Positions 62,596-64,000 of a DNA stretch of 64,000 nucleotides are shown here, piece after piece. How positions within the stretch are numbered: position 1 is the first letter of the stretch; every line of letters begins with the position of its first letter. Made by a program: the position numbers and the translations under genes. The DNA is from an uncultured Bacteroides sp. (lineage in GTDB: Bacteria > Bacteroidota > Bacteroidia > Bacteroidales > Bacteroidaceae), in contig CASFPE010000011.1 of assembly GCA_949296575.1 (NCBI GenBank), forward strand, positions 62,001-126,000, written 5' to 3'. The notes under the pieces are model-generated. The model did no database searches, was not told where the DNA came from, and saw nothing but the letters and a program-made list of their open reading frames with translations.

Positions 62596-63777
62596 ATGGA
62601 GAAAACTTGGAGATGGTTTGGCAAGAATGACAACATCACGCTTGCCATGTTGCGGCAAATCGGGGTGGAAGGCATTGTGACCGCCTTGCATGATGTGCCG
62701 AACGGAGAAGTATGGACGCATGAAGCGATTCTGGATTTGAAACGTTTTATAGAGGAAGCTGGCTTGAAATGGTCCGTAGTGGAGAGCCTTCCTGTCTGTG
62801 AATCGATAAAATATGGCGGAGCCGACCGTGATGAATTGATTGGCAGGTACATAGCCAGCTTGGAAAACTTGGGAAAGGCAGGCGTGACAACGGTTTGTTA
62901 CAACTTCATGCCGGTGATAGACTGGGTGCGTACCGATTTGCAGCATCCTTGGGCTGATGGCAGCAGCTCGTTGTATTTCGACAAAGTGCGTTTCGCTTAC
63001 TTCGATTGCCGCATATTGCAACGGGAAGGTGCGGAGAAAGACTACGATGCAACTGTGTTGGAGGCTGTGGATGCATTGGACAAAACCATTACCGATGCGG
63101 AGAAAGAGACCTTGATAGAGAACATCATTGTGAAAACCCAAGGTTTTGTGAACGGGAACATCACGGAGAACGACCGCAACCCTGTCGCCCTTTTCCGGGA
63201 TCTGCTGTCGCGATATGCCGGAATCGGCCGCGATGCCTTGAGGGAAAACATGAAATATTTCCTTTCGGCCGTGATGCCTGTTTGCGACCGTTACGGCATC
63301 AATATGTGCGTGCATCCGGACGATCCGCCGTTCCCGTTGTTTGGCTTGCCGAGGATTGTCACTTGCGATGAAGACATCGACTGGTTCCTGCATGCGGTGG
63401 ACAATCCGCATAATGGCCTGACTTTCTGCGCAGGCTCGCTCAGCGCAGGCATTCATAACGACGTTCCCCGGCTGGCGCGCAAGTACGCTTCGCGGACTCA
63501 TTTCGTGCATTTGCGCAGCACGAACGTGTTGCCTAATGGCGATTTCATTGAGGCTTCCCATTTGGAAGGCCGTGCGCACTTGGTGGATTTGGTGCGGATA
63601 TTCGAGAAAGAACGCCCGGATGTGCCGATGCGCGTGGATCATGGGCGCCTGATGTTGGGCGACAAGGCGGAAGAATACAATGCCGGTTACTCGTTCCATG
63701 GGCGGATGTTTGCTTTGGCCCAGGTGGAAGGCATCATGGCTGTGGTGAGAGATGAATTGGAAAAAGGCTTAATTTAA
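62596..63777 (+). CDS. uxuA: Mannonate dehydratase
   Basis: Converts D-mannonate to 2-keto-3-deoxy-gluconate in hexuronate breakdown. The 393-residue product opens with MEKTWRWFGKNDNITLAMLRQIGVEGIVTALHDVPNGEVW, then shows YNFMPVIDWVRTDL, NMCVHPDDPPFPLFGLPRI with conserved His and Asp, FCAGSLSAG, and FVHLRSTN, all typical of UxuA. Length is complete. It lies 7 nt before a reductase gene, so the two form a galacturonate/glucuronate pathway operon. Upstream pectin-degrading GH28 at 55.8 kb could supply the substrate. Confidence 0.97.
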   Translation: MEKTWRWFGKNDNITLAMLRQIGVEGIVTALHDVPNGEVWTHEAILDLKRFIEEAGLKWSVVESLPVCESIKYGGADRDELIGRYIASLENLGKAGVTTVCYNFMPVIDWVRTDLQHPWADGSSSLYFDKVRFAYFDCRILQREGAEKDYDATVLEAVDALDKTITDAEKETLIENIIVKTQGFVNGNITENDRNPVALFRDLLSRYAGIGRDALRENMKYFLSAVMPVCDRYGINMCVHPDDPPFPLFGLPRIVTCDEDIDWFLHAVDNPHNGLTFCAGSLSAGIHNDVPRLARKYASRTHFVHLRSTNVLPNGDFIEASHLEGRAHLVDLVRIFEKERPDVPMRVDHGRLMLGDKAEEYNAGYSFHGRMFALAQVEGIMAVVRDELEKGLI

Positions 63778-63784
63778 TATTTCT

Positions 63785-64000
63785 ATGGACAAACTATTTA
63801 GTATAGCCGGGAAAACGGCAGTGATAACCGGCGGTTCTGGCGTGCTGGGCAGCAATATAGCGAAAGGATTCCTGTCTGCCGGGGCGAAAGTTTTTATTGT
63901 AGGGGCGCATCAGGAGAAAGTGGATGCCGTGGTTCAACGTTTGCAGCCTTATGGCGATATTAGCGGGAAAGCTTGCAATGTGCTTCGGATGGAAGATTTG
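63785..64000 (+). CDS. SDR-family D-mannonate oxidoreductase-like protein, N-terminal part
   Basis: Only the first 72 residues are in the window. They show MDKLFSIAGKTAVITGGSG, VLGSNIAKGFLSAGAKVFIVG and a nucleotide-binding Rossmann fold typical of SDR-type D-mannonate oxidoreductases (fructuronate reductase), which make mannonate for UxuA. Start at 63785, 7 nt after the uxuA stop. Partial at the right edge. Confidence 0.8.
   Translation, partial: MDKLFSIAGKTAVITGGSGVLGSNIAKGFLSAGAKVFIVGAHQEKVDAVVQRLQPYGDISGKACNVLRMEDL

Overview
The window comes from a Bacteroidales-type chromosome. The evidence is the repeated TAnnTTTG -7 promoter motif upstream of many genes, several secreted proteins ending in type IX secretion (T9SS) type A sorting domains, a BspA-like leucine-rich-repeat protein, DUF4251, and a YitT and S41 repertoire typical of the phylum. 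Housekeeping genes (smpB, metH, groES-groL, pgk, ffh, folD, prmA) frame several accessory blocks. No rRNA, tRNA, CRISPR array, transposase or phage gene was recognised. Genus cannot be fixed from the sequence alone.

Layout. 1-3.6 kb: end of a Yip1-like membrane protein, smpB, and a metH lacking the usual reactivation domain. 3.7-18.0 kb: the most striking region, one long plus-strand cluster. It opens with a ubiquitin-like conjugation set (JAB peptidase fused to an E2-like domain, a second E2-like protein, a 67-residue protein, an E1/ThiF enzyme). Then come an SH3-domain membrane protein, a 29-residue Cys-rich peptide gene with its own terminator-like hairpin, a second membrane protein, five paralogous radical SAM/SPASM enzymes (with an unknown protein between the fourth and fifth), an SDR-fold protein lacking the catalytic Tyr, an M42 aminopeptidase and a methyltransferase. 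Genes overlap or abut almost throughout. I read it as a RiPP (ribosomally made, modified peptide) pathway wired to an E1/E2/JAB module.

18.0-23.5 kb: two unknown proteins, a DUF1963 protein, a 54-residue small protein, a secreted protein and an AAA/DUF4143 ATPase. 23.5-29 kb: copy 1 of a dispersed palindromic repeat, a sigma-54-like promoter, groES-groL, YciO-type protein and a PIF1-TPR helicase. 29-36.7 kb: an outer-membrane-type protein, two large T9SS cargo proteins, pgk. 37-41.4 kb: a compact operon of HprK-like kinase, S24/S26-like peptidase, PqqD-like protein, nucleotidyltransferase and ABC exporter, resembling a peptide-modification cassette without a visible precursor.

41.5-52.7 kb: ffh-folD, a lytic transglycosylase, a ten-unit 23-bp tandem array, a leucine-rich-repeat T9SS protein, a porin-like protein, a K+/H+ antiporter, a HIT protein, prmA. 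52.8-64 kb: MATE exporter, RluA-family pseudouridine synthase, GH28 pectinase with a coupled small gene, lipoprotein, Hsp20, YitT protein, inverted copy 2 of the dispersed repeat, DUF4251 plus S41 protease, and uxuA followed by the start of a reductase gene for hexuronate breakdown.
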